Shown: piece after piece, positions 1 to 8,396 of the stretch
Layout: the number at the start of each line of letters is the position of its first letter
Position numbering within the stretch: the stretch's first letter is position 1
Assembly: GCF_003007715.1 (NCBI RefSeq)
Contig: NZ_PXNO01000027.1
Coordinates: forward strand, 310,001 to 374,000
Reading direction: 5' to 3'
Length of the DNA stretch: 64,000 nt
Source: Marinobacter shengliensis
Lineage (GTDB): Bacteria > Pseudomonadota > Gammaproteobacteria > Pseudomonadales > Oleiphilaceae
Notes under the pieces: generated by a model
Told to the model about the DNA's origin: nothing
Database searches by the model: none
What the model saw: the letters and a program-made list of their open reading frames with translations, nothing else
Program-made: the position numbers and the translations under genes

Positions 1-565
1 GGTTCCAGCTATCGGATGCCAGTGGCGACAGCCCCTCGATGTCGGAGATCAGAGCCAGCTGTACACGCCCACGCTCAAGCAACATTTTGATCTGTTCGTA
101 GCTTTCAGTGTGCACCGGCTCCATACCCAGCGCTTCGGCGGTTTGCTCGGCAATTATGACGCCGCGGCGCACCGCCACTTGAAGCGGTTCATCGCCTGGT
201 TCCGGCAGGGTTTGCGCAGCGGGGTCGCGCATTACGGCGAACAATCCTCCCTCCAGCAGCGGGTAGTCCACCTGTATGAGGTTTGGATAATCGGCGGCTA
301 CGCTTTCAATGCGGAACAAGTCTCCATCCAGCTTGCCGTTGTCTGCCATCATCAGGGCGCGCCGGGAGGGTGCCACCAGGGTTCTCATCTCCAGCCCCAG
401 GCGTTGATAGGCAACCTCCAGTAATCGCACCGCCATGGTGGTGCTGGGTATGTCGTCGATCACAGCAATATAAATACTGCTCTCGTGACCATCGGCATAG
501 GCGGTGGCCGGTGCCATGCTGGCGATGGCCAGCGCCGCGGCTATAAAAAGGATTCTGGAATGCAT
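1..565 (-). CDS. periplasmic solute-binding protein (family 3-like), C-terminus cut by window edge
   Basis: The ATG at 565 opens a frame that runs off the left edge after 188 codons. Residues 1-24 form a clear signal peptide (basic start, Ala-rich hydrophobic core, cleavage near TAYA-DG). The mature part begins IYIAVIDDIPSTTMAVRLL and then has alternating strands and helices like the first lobe of extracellular solute-binding family 3 proteins, with RRALMMADNGKLDGD and later a VAVRRGVIIAEQTAEALGM stretch resembling lobe 2. Such proteins bind a small solute in the periplasm or serve as sensor modules. No transporter gene is visible, so a stand-alone sensory or orphan binding protein is possible. 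The ligand cannot be told. Confidence 0.7.
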   Translation of the reverse strand, partial: MHSRILFIAAALAIASMAPATAYADGHESSIYIAVIDDIPSTTMAVRLLEVAYQRLGLEMRTLVAPSRRALMMADNGKLDGDLFRIESVAADYPNLIQVDYPLLEGGLFAVMRDPAAQTLPEPGDEPLQVAVRRGVIIAEQTAEALGMEPVHTESYEQIKMLLERGRVQLALISDIEGLSPLASDSWN

Positions 566-641
566 TAAATTTCCCCTCTACTCCCTTGAAGGGTTTATCT
601 GAATACTAGTTCCAAATCCTGCAAATGCCTGTGACTTTCTG

Positions 642-1082
642 TTAACGAACTTTGCGGCCGGTGTAATCGGAAAAATCCGGCTTTTGTGACCGGTGATTGT
701 CGTCGGTCATGTAGGCGGAGGTCAGCACGAACTCTGCGGTGGCGCGGTTGCAGGCAACCGGGATGTTCCAAAGGGCGGCGATGCGCAGCAGGGCTTTGAT
801 GTCTGGGTCGTGGGGTTGGGGTTCCAGTGGGTCCCAGAAGAATACCAGTAGGTCGATTTCACCCTCGGCTATCTTGGCGCCGATTTGCTGGTCGCCACCC
901 AGAGGGCCACTTAACAGGGAGTGCAGGTCTTCACGTTGCAGGCTTTCTTTGAGCAGGCGGCCGGTGGTGCCGGTGGCGTATAGACGCAGCGGCGCAAGGC
1001 GGGTGCGGTTTTCGTTCGCCCATTCAACCAGTTCCTTCTTCTTGTTGTCGTGTGCCACCAGGGCGACGGATGTTACGGCCAT
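642..1082 (-). CDS. mgsA: methylglyoxal synthase
   Basis: The 146-residue product matches the usual length of MgsA, which converts dihydroxyacetone phosphate to methylglyoxal and phosphate, a bypass relieving sugar-phosphate stress. The family signatures are visible: the start VALVAHDNKKKELVEW, the ATGTTGRLL phosphate-binding segment, SGPLGGDQQIGAKIAEGEID with the catalytic Asp region, FFWDPLEPQPHDPDIKALLR, and IPVACNRATAEF. The frame stays open upstream to 1175, but I place the start at 1082 because AAAGGAG lies 11-12 bases before it and the family begins here. It is divergent from the short-chain dehydrogenase at 1295. Confidence 0.93.
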   Translation of the reverse strand: MAVTSVALVAHDNKKKELVEWANENRTRLAPLRLYATGTTGRLLKESLQREDLHSLLSGPLGGDQQIGAKIAEGEIDLLVFFWDPLEPQPHDPDIKALLRIAALWNIPVACNRATAEFVLTSAYMTDDNHRSQKPDFSDYTGRKVR

Positions 1083-1294
1083 TGTGATGGTTTGCTCCTT
1101 TGCTGTGCCATGAAAGTGGTCAAGTGTTTCACAATCGGTAAGCACGGGGAATAGTACAAATGGGGCGGGCAACACAGTCTGTAGGGCTGGTCAATAGCCC
1201 CGCCGTCGGTTGCCATATGGGCGCCCGGGGCATGGGGTGCGATTTCCGGGGGCGATATGCTTGGGGGTATAACAAGACAACCCGGAGAAACCTC

Positions 1295-2071
1295 ATGGTG
1301 CAGCAGGTCTATATCACCGGCGGTGCAAGCGGCATTGGCCTTCATTTAGCGCGAACATACCTGGGTTCGGGGGCGGTCGTTACGTTGTTCGATGTTCAGC
1401 CGACCGCGCAGGCGGTAGCGGAGCTGTCGGCTATTGCCGGGCCAGAACGGGTGCGCGCCTTTGCTATGGACGTCACCAAACCGGGTGAGGTGAGAATCGC
1501 CTTTTCCCAAGCCGCTGAAGGCGGGCAACCCGATGTGGTGATTCATTGCGCGGGCATTGCCATTGCTGCGGATTTTGAGGCTATCGATGACGACGCCTAT
1601 GCCCGGGTCATCAACATCAACCTGATTGGCTCTCGTAATGTGGTGGCTGGCGTACTGCCCCATATGGCCGCTGGTTCGCACCTGGTTTTGGTGGCTTCAA
1701 TGGCGGGGTTGGTGGGCTGTTACGGCTATGCGGCTTACTGTGCGTCCAAGTACGGTGTGGTTGGCTTGGCCGAGGTGTTGCGCATCGAGCTGGCAGCCAA
1801 GGGTGTTGATGTATCGTTGGTGTGCCCACCAGAGGTGGAAACTCCGATGGTAGAGGCCGAGCGTCTCAATCGCCCAAAGCAGACGGAAGCCCTGAAGCTG
1901 ATGGCCGGCACCTTACAGCTTGAGGATGCCGTGGCACAGATCCGCAAGGGCATTGACCGCCGACGATTCATGATCATCCCCGGCTGGCGCGCCCGCAGCT
2001 TGTGGTTCACCAACAAACTCCTGCCTGGTTTCCTCACCCGAAAATTTGCCGACTTCCTGGTCAGCCGCTGA
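1295..2071 (+). CDS. short-chain dehydrogenase/reductase (SDR) family oxidoreductase
   Basis: A 258-residue classical SDR. The N-terminal nucleotide-binding motif is ITGGASGIG, followed by an acidic residue after strand 2 (LFDVQP), which suggests NAD(H) preference. The NAG-equivalent is HCAGIA, the catalytic Ser lies in LVLVASMAGLVG and the catalytic Tyr/Lys pair in YCASK. The C-terminal 40 residues are basic and hydrophobic (MIIPGWRARSLWFTNKLLP), seen in SDRs acting near membranes or on lipids. The start at 1295 has GGAGAA seven bases upstream; the longer frame from 1160 overlaps the mgsA promoter region. Substrate unknown. A palindromic repeat lies two bases after the stop. Confidence 0.88.
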   Translation: MVQQVYITGGASGIGLHLARTYLGSGAVVTLFDVQPTAQAVAELSAIAGPERVRAFAMDVTKPGEVRIAFSQAAEGGQPDVVIHCAGIAIAADFEAIDDDAYARVININLIGSRNVVAGVLPHMAAGSHLVLVASMAGLVGCYGYAAYCASKYGVVGLAEVLRIELAAKGVDVSLVCPPEVETPMVEAERLNRPKQTEALKLMAGTLQLEDAVAQIRKGIDRRRFMIIPGWRARSLWFTNKLLPGFLTRKFADFLVSR

Positions 2072-2073
2072 AA

Positions 2074-2130
2074 TTGGGGTCAGACCCCAAGACATTTCGT
2101 TGGGTGAAATGTCCGGGGGTCTGACCCCAA
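2074..2130. repeat. palindromic 3'-end repeat, copy 1
   Basis: Two copies of a 17-base palindrome, TTGGGGTCAGACCCCAA at 2074-2090 and a degenerate partner ending at 2130, flank a short centre beginning ACATTT and closing AAATGT. The whole unit is an inverted repeat, so it can fold as two small hairpins or one long one. It fills the gap between the convergent SDR and secDF stop codons. It has no T-run typical of a rho-independent terminator. Similar units occur at 4948, 7069 and 8319. Confidence 0.9.
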
Positions 2131-2133
2131 AGG

Positions 2134-4440
2134 TTATGGGATCAGTTCCAGTTCTTTGCGCATTTCCTCGGCGGTGGGCCGTAGTTGGGCCAGGCCTTTG
2201 CGGATTCGGCGTTCGCTCAGGTAGTAGAGAATGGGTGAGGCGATGAACACGGAGGAGCTGGTGCCGATCACGATGCCGAATAGCATGGGCAGGGCGAAGC
2301 TGGATACCGCAGCACCGCCGGCGATGCCCATGGGCAACAGTGCCAGGAAGGTGGTCACGGAGGTGAACACGGTTCGGGTGAGGGTGGAGGAGATGCTGCG
2401 GTTTAGCAATTCCAGCATGGGCATGTCCGGTGTTTGCCGCAGGTTTTCCCGGATACGGTCGAACACCACCACTTTGTCGTTCACGGAATAACCAATCAGG
2501 GCCAGCAAGGCGGCCACGGCGGTGAGGTTGAACTCCACACCGGCCAGGGCGAAGAAGCCGATGGTTTTGGTGAGGTCCAGGGCGATGGTGATGGTGGCGG
2601 CCAGGGCGAAGTGGGATTCAAATCGAATCCACAGGTAGGCCAGCATGCCGGCGCCTGCCAACAGGATGGCCAGGATGGTGGCATCGCTGAAGCCGCCGCT
2701 GACTTTCGGGCCGACCACGTCCACTTTCGGGAAGCTGGCATCCGGTTGCAGGCTGGTGACGGCGGATTTCAGGGCGTCTACCGGGTGTGCCGCGCCTGTG
2801 TTGGAGCTGGCATCCGCCGGGAGCCGGATCAGGAAATCACCGTCCTGGCCGAACTCCTGAATGGACGCAGCGCCCAGTTGCTGGCTTTGCAGGGTTGTTC
2901 GCAACTCATCCACAGAGACAGAAGGCGCGCGCACTTCCACCAGGGTGCCGCCGGTGAAATCCACGCCGTAATCCAGGCCCGGTTGGATGAACAGGGCGAT
3001 GGAGGCAATCGACAGAACGCCAGACAGCACCAGGCCAATCACCCGGCCTTTCATGAAGTTGACGCCCCTCTCGCTTAGGCGATCCAGCCAGGCAAACCCT
3101 GCAATGGTGAGCGGCTCCCGCTCCCGGCCCTTGATCCACCATTCCATGACCAGGCGGTTGAAGGCGACGGCGGTGAACAGGGAGGTGAGCAAACCTATGC
3201 CGATGGTTACCGCGAACCCTTTTACCGGGCCACTGCCAAACATAAACAGCAGGCTGACGGCGATCAGGGTGGTCACGTTGGAGTCCAGAATGGTGCTGTA
3301 GGCACGCCCGAAGCCTTCCCGGAGTGCCATCCAGGCGACTTTGCCTTTACGGGATTCCTCCCGGATGCGTTCGTTGATCAGGATGTTGGCATCGACCGCC
3401 ATGCCAATGGTGAGGATGATGCCGGCAATGCCCGGCAGTGTCAGTGTGGCCCCGAGTATACTGAGCAATCCCAGAACCAGGCCGATGTTCACGGCTAATC
3501 CGGCACAGGCGATCAACCCCCAGCGGCCATAGATACCAAGCATGAAAGCGATCACCAGGGCTGCGCCGAGCAGGCCGGTGCTCACCCCCATGGCGATGGC
3601 ATCGCTGCCGAGGTCCGGGCCTACGGTGCGTTCTTCGATGACGTGCAAGGGTGCGGGCAGGGCGCCGGCTCTCAGTAACAGGGCCAGATTGCTTGCTTCC
3701 GCGGTGGTGAAGGAGCCGCTGATTTCCCCGCTGCCGCCGGCAATCACGCTGCGGATGACCGGCGCGGTGATCACGTGATTGTCCAGCACGATGGCCAGTG
3801 GCCGGCCGATGTTCTGGCGGGTCATGTCGCCGAACAGGCGGGTGCCCTCGGAGTCGAGTTTGAAGTTGACCACCGGTTCGGTAGTGTCTTGGTTAAAGGC
3901 CATTTGGGCATCGCTGATGTGTTCGCCCTGCATGGCTACCCGTTTCTCCAGCACATATTCCTGTTCGCCAGTGGCGTCGGTTAGCCGGAGAACGGCGGAG
4001 CGCCGGCTTTCATCCGGCTTGGCAACCCAATGGAAGGTCATCTGGGCGGTGGTGCCTAAGAGTTCGCGGATATGAGCCGGGTCGGCCACACCGGGCATCT
4101 GCACCAGGATATGGTTCTTGCCCTGGCGGGTAATGCTGGGCTCCACCAGGCCGGTTTCGTCTAGGCGCCGGCGTACCACTTCGAGGCTGCGTTCTACGGC
4201 ATCTTTGAGGAGCAGGTCTTCCGGTTGGCCCGGGTTGTTGGCGAGCAGTTCGGTGGCGTCAACTTCCAGCAGCAGGTGCGAGCCGCCCTGCAAGTCGAGC
4301 CCGAGTGACAGGGTGTTCTCCAGGTACCAGTCCGGGAACTTGTCGGCCAGGTTGGCCGGCAACAGATTCGGCATTGCGCTCAGTAGCCCGAGCACAATCA
4401 CCAGGCCATACACCATGGCCCGTGAACGTAATGATTTCAT
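2134..4440 (-). CDS. secDF: protein translocase subunit SecDF (fused SecD and SecF)
   Basis: 768 residues encode SecD and SecF in one chain. The protein helps the Sec channel export proteins using the proton gradient. SecD is residues 1 to about 440: an N-terminal membrane helix, LGLDLQGGSHLLLEV, a P1 periplasmic domain, then helices with GMAVDANILINERIREE. SecF follows from about 455, with LDYGVDFTGGTLVEV and GYSVNDKVVVFDRIRENLR, retaining the membrane Asp residues of both halves. Gammaproteobacteria usually have separate secD and secF beside yajC, so this fused form is probably a second, accessory copy; that is inference, because the rest of the genome is not visible. A small secreted protein gene lies 74 bases upstream on the same strand. 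Confidence 0.92.
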   Translation of the reverse strand: MKSLRSRAMVYGLVIVLGLLSAMPNLLPANLADKFPDWYLENTLSLGLDLQGGSHLLLEVDATELLANNPGQPEDLLLKDAVERSLEVVRRRLDETGLVEPSITRQGKNHILVQMPGVADPAHIRELLGTTAQMTFHWVAKPDESRRSAVLRLTDATGEQEYVLEKRVAMQGEHISDAQMAFNQDTTEPVVNFKLDSEGTRLFGDMTRQNIGRPLAIVLDNHVITAPVIRSVIAGGSGEISGSFTTAEASNLALLLRAGALPAPLHVIEERTVGPDLGSDAIAMGVSTGLLGAALVIAFMLGIYGRWGLIACAGLAVNIGLVLGLLSILGATLTLPGIAGIILTIGMAVDANILINERIREESRKGKVAWMALREGFGRAYSTILDSNVTTLIAVSLLFMFGSGPVKGFAVTIGIGLLTSLFTAVAFNRLVMEWWIKGREREPLTIAGFAWLDRLSERGVNFMKGRVIGLVLSGVLSIASIALFIQPGLDYGVDFTGGTLVEVRAPSVSVDELRTTLQSQQLGAASIQEFGQDGDFLIRLPADASSNTGAAHPVDALKSAVTSLQPDASFPKVDVVGPKVSGGFSDATILAILLAGAGMLAYLWIRFESHFALAATITIALDLTKTIGFFALAGVEFNLTAVAALLALIGYSVNDKVVVFDRIRENLRQTPDMPMLELLNRSISSTLTRTVFTSVTTFLALLPMGIAGGAAVSSFALPMLFGIVIGTSSSVFIASPILYYLSERRIRKGLAQLRPTAEEMRKELELIP

Positions 4441-4514
4441 CGGTAATCCTTGATAAACAGGGTCGCGGTCAGACAGGCGTTACGGCCGGTCTGCGTGATG
4501 TTCTGTACAGAGGA

Positions 4515-4892
4515 TTAGGCGATGGGCGGTGCCCGCAGGGGCGGAGTGGTGAAATCAGCGAGGGACGCTGCTCGCTCGGTGCGGTAGTCGGCTGCCGGTA
4601 CCGGAGAGCGGGACTGCGACCAGAGCACAGCGCCAAAAAGCCGGGCCAGGTGCTCCGGGGAATCAATGAAGGGCTCGTCTTCCGCTGAGCCGGTGTCTGC
4701 CACCGCCAACGCCGGGTTGTGGCTGGCAACCACCAGATGGTCCAGGTGATTGACAACAACCTTGCCCGCCGGGCTCGGCTGAGCGTGCGCTTGGGTGATC
4801 GAACAAAGAAGAACCAGCGCAAACACAGCCACGGCAAAGCCGGACACCATCCGGCGCCAGGGCGGTAACTGTGTTGCAAGGTTTCTGTTCAT
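4515..4892 (-). CDS. small secreted protein of unknown function, upstream of secDF
   Basis: I do not recognise this 125-residue protein. It starts with a basic segment (NRNLATQLPPWRR) and a strong hydrophobic signal (FAVAVFALVLLCSITQAHAQ) that should be cleaved near AHA-Q. The mature 85 residues contain NHLDHLVVASHNPALAV and end in TPPLRAPPIA, with no cysteine and no clear domain. The frame is open up to 5162, but that extension reads through the palindromic repeat at 4948, so I take the ATG at 4892. Same strand and 74 bases before secDF, so the two may form an operon and the product could be a client or helper of that translocase; this is inference from position only. Confidence 0.6.
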   Translation of the reverse strand: MNRNLATQLPPWRRMVSGFAVAVFALVLLCSITQAHAQPSPAGKVVVNHLDHLVVASHNPALAVADTGSAEDEPFIDSPEHLARLFGAVLWSQSRSPVPAADYRTERAASLADFTTPPLRAPPIA

Positions 4893-4947
4893 GGAAATGT
4901 TCCCGGGAGGTTTCTCCATTATTGGGGCAATGCCCCCGGGATTCAAG

Positions 4948-5004
4948 TTGGGGTCAGACCCCAAGACATTTCGCCCCTTCAAATGTGCTGGGGTCTGACC
5001 CCAA
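4948..5004. repeat. palindromic 3'-end repeat, copy 2
   Basis: Same design as the unit at 2074: TTGGGGTCAGACCCCAA at the left, ACATTT / AAATGT flanking the centre, and the reverse complement TTGGGGTCTGACCCCAA closing the right end. It lies four bases beyond the desaturase stop codon, that is, at its 3' end, and upstream of the small secreted protein gene. Confidence 0.9.
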
Positions 5005-5008
5005 ATTA

Positions 5009-5887
5009 TTACTGCGGGCGGCGGTTGAAGATGCCGATGATGGGAGTGCCGTGGGCCCGAAGAACCGGTTCTATTTCGCGATGCAGTGCGTGGTAGCGGT
5101 AGAAGGGCACTCTGGGAAACAGGTGGTGGATTGAGTGCAGATTCTGCCCGAGCCAGAACCACTCAAGCGGCTTCATAGCGGTGGGCATGATCAGGCTGTT
5201 GGTGTTGCGGTAGCGCTTGGGCTCTTTGTACGGCAGGTGCGGCCGATAGGCAAACCAGTAGGCGGTGAAGGCGCCGCCAATCAAGTATCCGAGCAGAACA
5301 ACCACCATTGCGCCGCTCTGGCTGACCAACGACAGAAACAGGATTCGCCAACCGATGGAGACAAACAGCTCGGTGCAGTAGATGACTTTTTCCCTTCGGG
5401 ATGCGTTGCCCCAATGTTGACGGGCAAAGAAGGTGTTCTGTACCCACAGGAACTTGAGTACCGTCAGCAGGGCGCTGAAAGGCCCCTTGCCCATGCCACT
5501 GATGAGGAAGTCCGGGTCTTTATCCGACTGGTTGGTGTAGCGGTGATGGGTGAAGTGCTCCAGCCGGTGAGATTGGTAGGGCACGGCAATCAGCGGCGCA
5601 ACCAGATACCCGCACAAATGGTTGAGCCAGGTCAGTTGGTCGTGTTCACCGTGGATATTGTTGTGAACGGCCTCGTGCAGCGGGGTGTAGGAGAAATACG
5701 TCAGCGCACCGATCAGCAGGGTGGCGGCCCAAGCGGGTAGCAGCCCGGTGGCGAAAAGAGCCAGCGTAAGCGCGAAAGCCCCCACCGTGGCAAAGGTCAG
5801 CGCCACTGTGGGCCAGGCCACTTCCCCCATGTGTTTTTTTGCGGCGGCGATGGCCTGCTTGTTCAGTGTGGTCAGGTCTTCTGTCAT
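5009..5887 (-). CDS. membrane fatty acid desaturase
   Basis: 292 residues of the membrane di-iron fatty acid desaturase family, which introduces a double bond into acyl chains of lipids or acyl-CoA. The three histidine clusters are present: HEAVHNNIHG, HRLEHFTHHRYTN and HSIHHLFPRVPFYRYH. Hydrophobic helices (VALTFATVGAFALTLALF, LLPAWAATLLIGALTYFSY and VVVLLGYLIGGAFTAYW) surround them. The start at 5887 has GGAGAG four bases upstream; the frame extends to 5962 without a better site. An AraC-family gene starts 147 bases away on the opposite strand, a common arrangement for a regulator and its target. Position of the double bond unknown. Confidence 0.88.
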   Translation of the reverse strand: MTEDLTTLNKQAIAAAKKHMGEVAWPTVALTFATVGAFALTLALFATGLLPAWAATLLIGALTYFSYTPLHEAVHNNIHGEHDQLTWLNHLCGYLVAPLIAVPYQSHRLEHFTHHRYTNQSDKDPDFLISGMGKGPFSALLTVLKFLWVQNTFFARQHWGNASRREKVIYCTELFVSIGWRILFLSLVSQSGAMVVVLLGYLIGGAFTAYWFAYRPHLPYKEPKRYRNTNSLIMPTAMKPLEWFWLGQNLHSIHHLFPRVPFYRYHALHREIEPVLRAHGTPIIGIFNRRPQ

Positions 5888-6034
5888 CGGACTCTCCGGT
5901 TGGTTCGGACAGTGTCCACAGTAAACGCCCGGCGCCAGTGCAGACAGGGCAGCTTCGGCCAATCAACAGGCATAAATGGCCTTGGCACTTTGTGCGCTTG
6001 TCGGGTTCACGGCGGCGGGGCATACTCCCGGGCT

Positions 6035-7060
6035 ATGTCAAACTCCGATACGCTTCTGCACCCCGTCACCATTAGCCAGGTCATGATCAACTTTGCCGCC
6101 CGGCAAGGTGTGGATCGCCAGACCTGTTTGCTGGGTTCCGGGATTGCTGAAGAAGACCTGCAGGCTGCAGATGGCCTGATTACCCGCGCCCAGGAAATGC
6201 GGCTGATCGAAAACGTAATTCTGGCGCTGCCAGACACGCCCGCTCTGGGGTTCCGGATTGGCCTGCAGTATAACGTGGCGACCTTCGGTATATGGGGCTT
6301 CGCCTTGCGCACCAGCCGTACCTTGCGGGATGCCACTGCATTAGCCTTACGGTACCTACCGCTCAGCACCGCCTACTGCCAGATGTCCACGTTCGTGGAG
6401 GGTGATGACTTCGGCGTTGCGTTTGATGCTGACGATGTTCCCCGGCATTTACGCCAGTTTTTGCTGGAGCGAGATCTGGCCACGGGGCTGAATCTGTTCA
6501 AAGAGCTGAGCCTGGCAGGGTTTGATGTGCAGGCGATCGAACTGAAAGGCGAGCCTTTGGCCTATGCCTCCTGCCTTGAGGAGCTGAGCGGCGTGAGGTT
6601 GACGTTTCACAAGCCGCGCAATGCCTTGGTTATCCGGCGAGCCGATGCTGATCGGCCACTACCCACCTTCGACCCGCACCTGGTGCAAGTGCTTGATCAT
6701 CAATGTCGTCAGCAACTTGAGCGGCGGCAATCTGGAGGCTTTGCCGGACAGGTGCGGCAGCAGTTACTCGGGCCACTGGGGCTGGTGGCATCGCTGGATG
6801 AGGTGGCAAGATCCCTGGCCATGTCTCCCCGCAGTCTCCGGCGCAAGCTGGACCAGGAGGGCACCAGTTTTCGCAAGCTGTTGGAAGAAGAACGCCGCCA
6901 ACTGGCGTTACAGCTGCTCGAGAACAGCGCCATGAAACTGGACGAACTCGCCATCCACCTCGGCTACACAGACACCGCCAGTTTTACCCGAGCCTTCCGC
7001 CGCTGGATGAACTGCTCCCCCGGCGAATACCGCAAAGCCACCCCACGAACGCCGGACTAA
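6035..7060 (+). CDS. AraC family transcriptional regulator divergent from desaturase
   Basis: 341 residues. The N-terminal two thirds look like the arabinose-binding-type sensor domain of OruR/ArgR-like AraC proteins (VTISQVMINFAARQGV, GFRIGLQYNVATFGIWGFAL). The C-terminal 90 residues carry the two helix-turn-helix units: SLDEVARSLAMSPRSLRRKL and KLDELAIHLGYTDTASFTRA, followed by FRRWMNCSPGEYR. The start at 6035 is chosen because the family begins here; the upstream extension lies in the divergent promoter region. It probably controls the adjacent desaturase, perhaps in response to fatty acids or membrane state; that is inferred from position. A palindromic repeat starts eight bases after the stop. 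Confidence 0.88.
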   Translation: MSNSDTLLHPVTISQVMINFAARQGVDRQTCLLGSGIAEEDLQAADGLITRAQEMRLIENVILALPDTPALGFRIGLQYNVATFGIWGFALRTSRTLRDATALALRYLPLSTAYCQMSTFVEGDDFGVAFDADDVPRHLRQFLLERDLATGLNLFKELSLAGFDVQAIELKGEPLAYASCLEELSGVRLTFHKPRNALVIRRADADRPLPTFDPHLVQVLDHQCRQQLERRQSGGFAGQVRQQLLGPLGLVASLDEVARSLAMSPRSLRRKLDQEGTSFRKLLEEERRQLALQLLENSAMKLDELAIHLGYTDTASFTRAFRRWMNCSPGEYRKATPRTPD

Positions 7061-7068
7061 ACCCATTT

Positions 7069-7124
7069 TTGGGGTCAGACCCCAAGACATTTCGCCCCTC
7101 CAAATGTCCTGGGGTCTGACCCCA
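7069..7124. repeat. palindromic 3'-end repeat, copy 3
   Basis: TTGGGGTCAGACCCCAA on the left and TTGGGGTCTGACCCCAA on the right, again with ACATTT and AAATGT inside. It occupies the gap between the convergent stop codons of the AraC regulator and the trans-sulfuration enzyme gene. The inner arms match the copy at 4948 closely, including CGCCCC in the centre. Confidence 0.9.
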
Positions 7125-7128
7125 AAGG

Positions 7129-8301
7129 TTATTTCAGGGCCTGGTTAAGGTCTGCGATCAGGTCCTGGGCGTCTTCCAGGCCTACGGACAGGCGTAGCAT
7201 GCCGTCGCCGATGCCGCGTTTGAGGCGTTCTTCCCGGCTCAGGCTGTGGTGGCTGGTGGCGCTGGGTTGGCTGACCAGGCTTTCTACCCCGCCAAGGCTG
7301 GTGGCCAGGAGGAAGACTTTCAGGGAATCCGCCACACGTTCGGCTGCTTGTTGGCCGCCTTGCACTTCAATGCTGAGCATGCCGCCGAAGCCGGTCATTT
7401 GTTGTTTGGCCAGTTCGTGGCCTTCGAAGGAGGGCAGGCCGGGGTAGTGGACTTTGGTGATTTTCGGGTGCTGTTCCATCGCCTGAGCCACCGCCATGGC
7501 GTTTTCGTTGTGCTGGCGGATTCGTATCGGCAGGGTTCGCAGGCTGCGGGAGAGCAGGGCCGCTGTTTCCGGGGAGATTAGCTGGCCGAGGTTCTTGCGC
7601 CAGGCGGCAACCGGTTTTGCCAGCTCTGCTGTGGTCATCAGTGCGCCGGCAGTCAGGTCGCTGTGTCCGCCCAGGTACTTGGTGGCGCTGTGTAGTACCA
7701 GGTCTGCGCCCAGATTGACCGGGTTCTGGTTAATGGGGCTGGCGAAGGTGTTGTCCACCGCCACCAGGGCACCGCGGCGGTGGGCGATTTCGGCAATGGC
7801 GCGAATATCCAGGACCGCCAGATTCGGGTTGGCGGGTGTCTCGAAGTACACCAGCTTGCCCGGCACATCCAACCGCCTTTCCAGTTGCGCCAGCTCTTCC
7901 CTGAACAGGAATTGCACATCAATACCCAATGCCATGCAGTGGTTTTTCAGCAACTCCTGGGTGCCACCATACAAATCGCCCACGCACACAATGCCCTTGC
8001 GGCCATGGGTCAGAACCGTCGCAGAAATGGCTGCCATGCCAGAAGCAAACGCCAGTGCCGCTTCCGCATTCTCCAGCCCGGCCAGGCCCTGTTCCAACTC
8101 ATTGATGCTTGGGTTGGTGCCCCAGCGGGTGTACAGGTTGCCTTCCGTGCGCTTCTCGATCACATCCAGCAAGGCTGCCGTGTTCTCGAACCGGTAAGTG
8201 GTGGTGTTGTACACCGGCGAGTAAGGGCTGCCGAACGCATCCTTGTGGCGGCGGTTGTGAATGATGCGGGTGGCGGGGCCTGGGTTATCTGGCTTGGTCA
8301 T
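7129..8301 (-). CDS. trans-sulfuration family PLP-dependent enzyme (cystathionine lyase/synthase type)
   Basis: 390 residues of the Cys/Met metabolism PLP-dependent family, which includes cystathionine gamma-synthase, beta-lyase and gamma-lyase. Family marks: YTRWGTNPSINELE near the N-terminus, FASGMAAISA (cofactor phosphate loop), YFETPANPNLAVLDI, VDNTFASPINQNPVNLGAD, the PLP lysine in HSATKYLGGHSD, and SLGGVESLVSQPS near the C-terminus. These motifs do not separate a beta-lyase (metC-like) from a gamma-lyase or synthase, so I give no symbol. It acts in the cytoplasm in sulfur amino acid metabolism. Palindromic repeats flank both ends of the gene. Confidence 0.9.
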   Translation of the reverse strand: MTKPDNPGPATRIIHNRRHKDAFGSPYSPVYNTTTYRFENTAALLDVIEKRTEGNLYTRWGTNPSINELEQGLAGLENAEAALAFASGMAAISATVLTHGRKGIVCVGDLYGGTQELLKNHCMALGIDVQFLFREELAQLERRLDVPGKLVYFETPANPNLAVLDIRAIAEIAHRRGALVAVDNTFASPINQNPVNLGADLVLHSATKYLGGHSDLTAGALMTTAELAKPVAAWRKNLGQLISPETAALLSRSLRTLPIRIRQHNENAMAVAQAMEQHPKITKVHYPGLPSFEGHELAKQQMTGFGGMLSIEVQGGQQAAERVADSLKVFLLATSLGGVESLVSQPSATSHHSLSREERLKRGIGDGMLRLSVGLEDAQDLIADLNQALK

Positions 8302-8318
8302 GGGCGGTCCTGTCTAAT

Positions 8319-8396
8319 TTGGGGGCAGACCCCGGTACTCAGATACCGCCACACATTACATTTAGCCGGTCAAAATGTCTTGGGGTCTGACCCCAA
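8319..8396. repeat. palindromic 3'-end repeat, copy 4, overlapping the P450 coding end
   Basis: A longer, more diverged unit. The left arm reads TTGGGGGCAGACCCC, the centre is about 20 bases longer than in the other copies, and the right side reads AAATGTCTTGGGGTCTGACC and on to CCAA. The right half overlaps the 3' end of the cytochrome P450 gene, where it encodes the last residues and the stop codon. Confidence 0.85.

Noticed and set aside
4515..5162. Longer N-terminal version (215 residues) of the small secreted protein
   Set aside because: The extension translates the palindromic repeat and hides the signal peptide inside the chain; the ATG at 4892 gives a normal exported protein.
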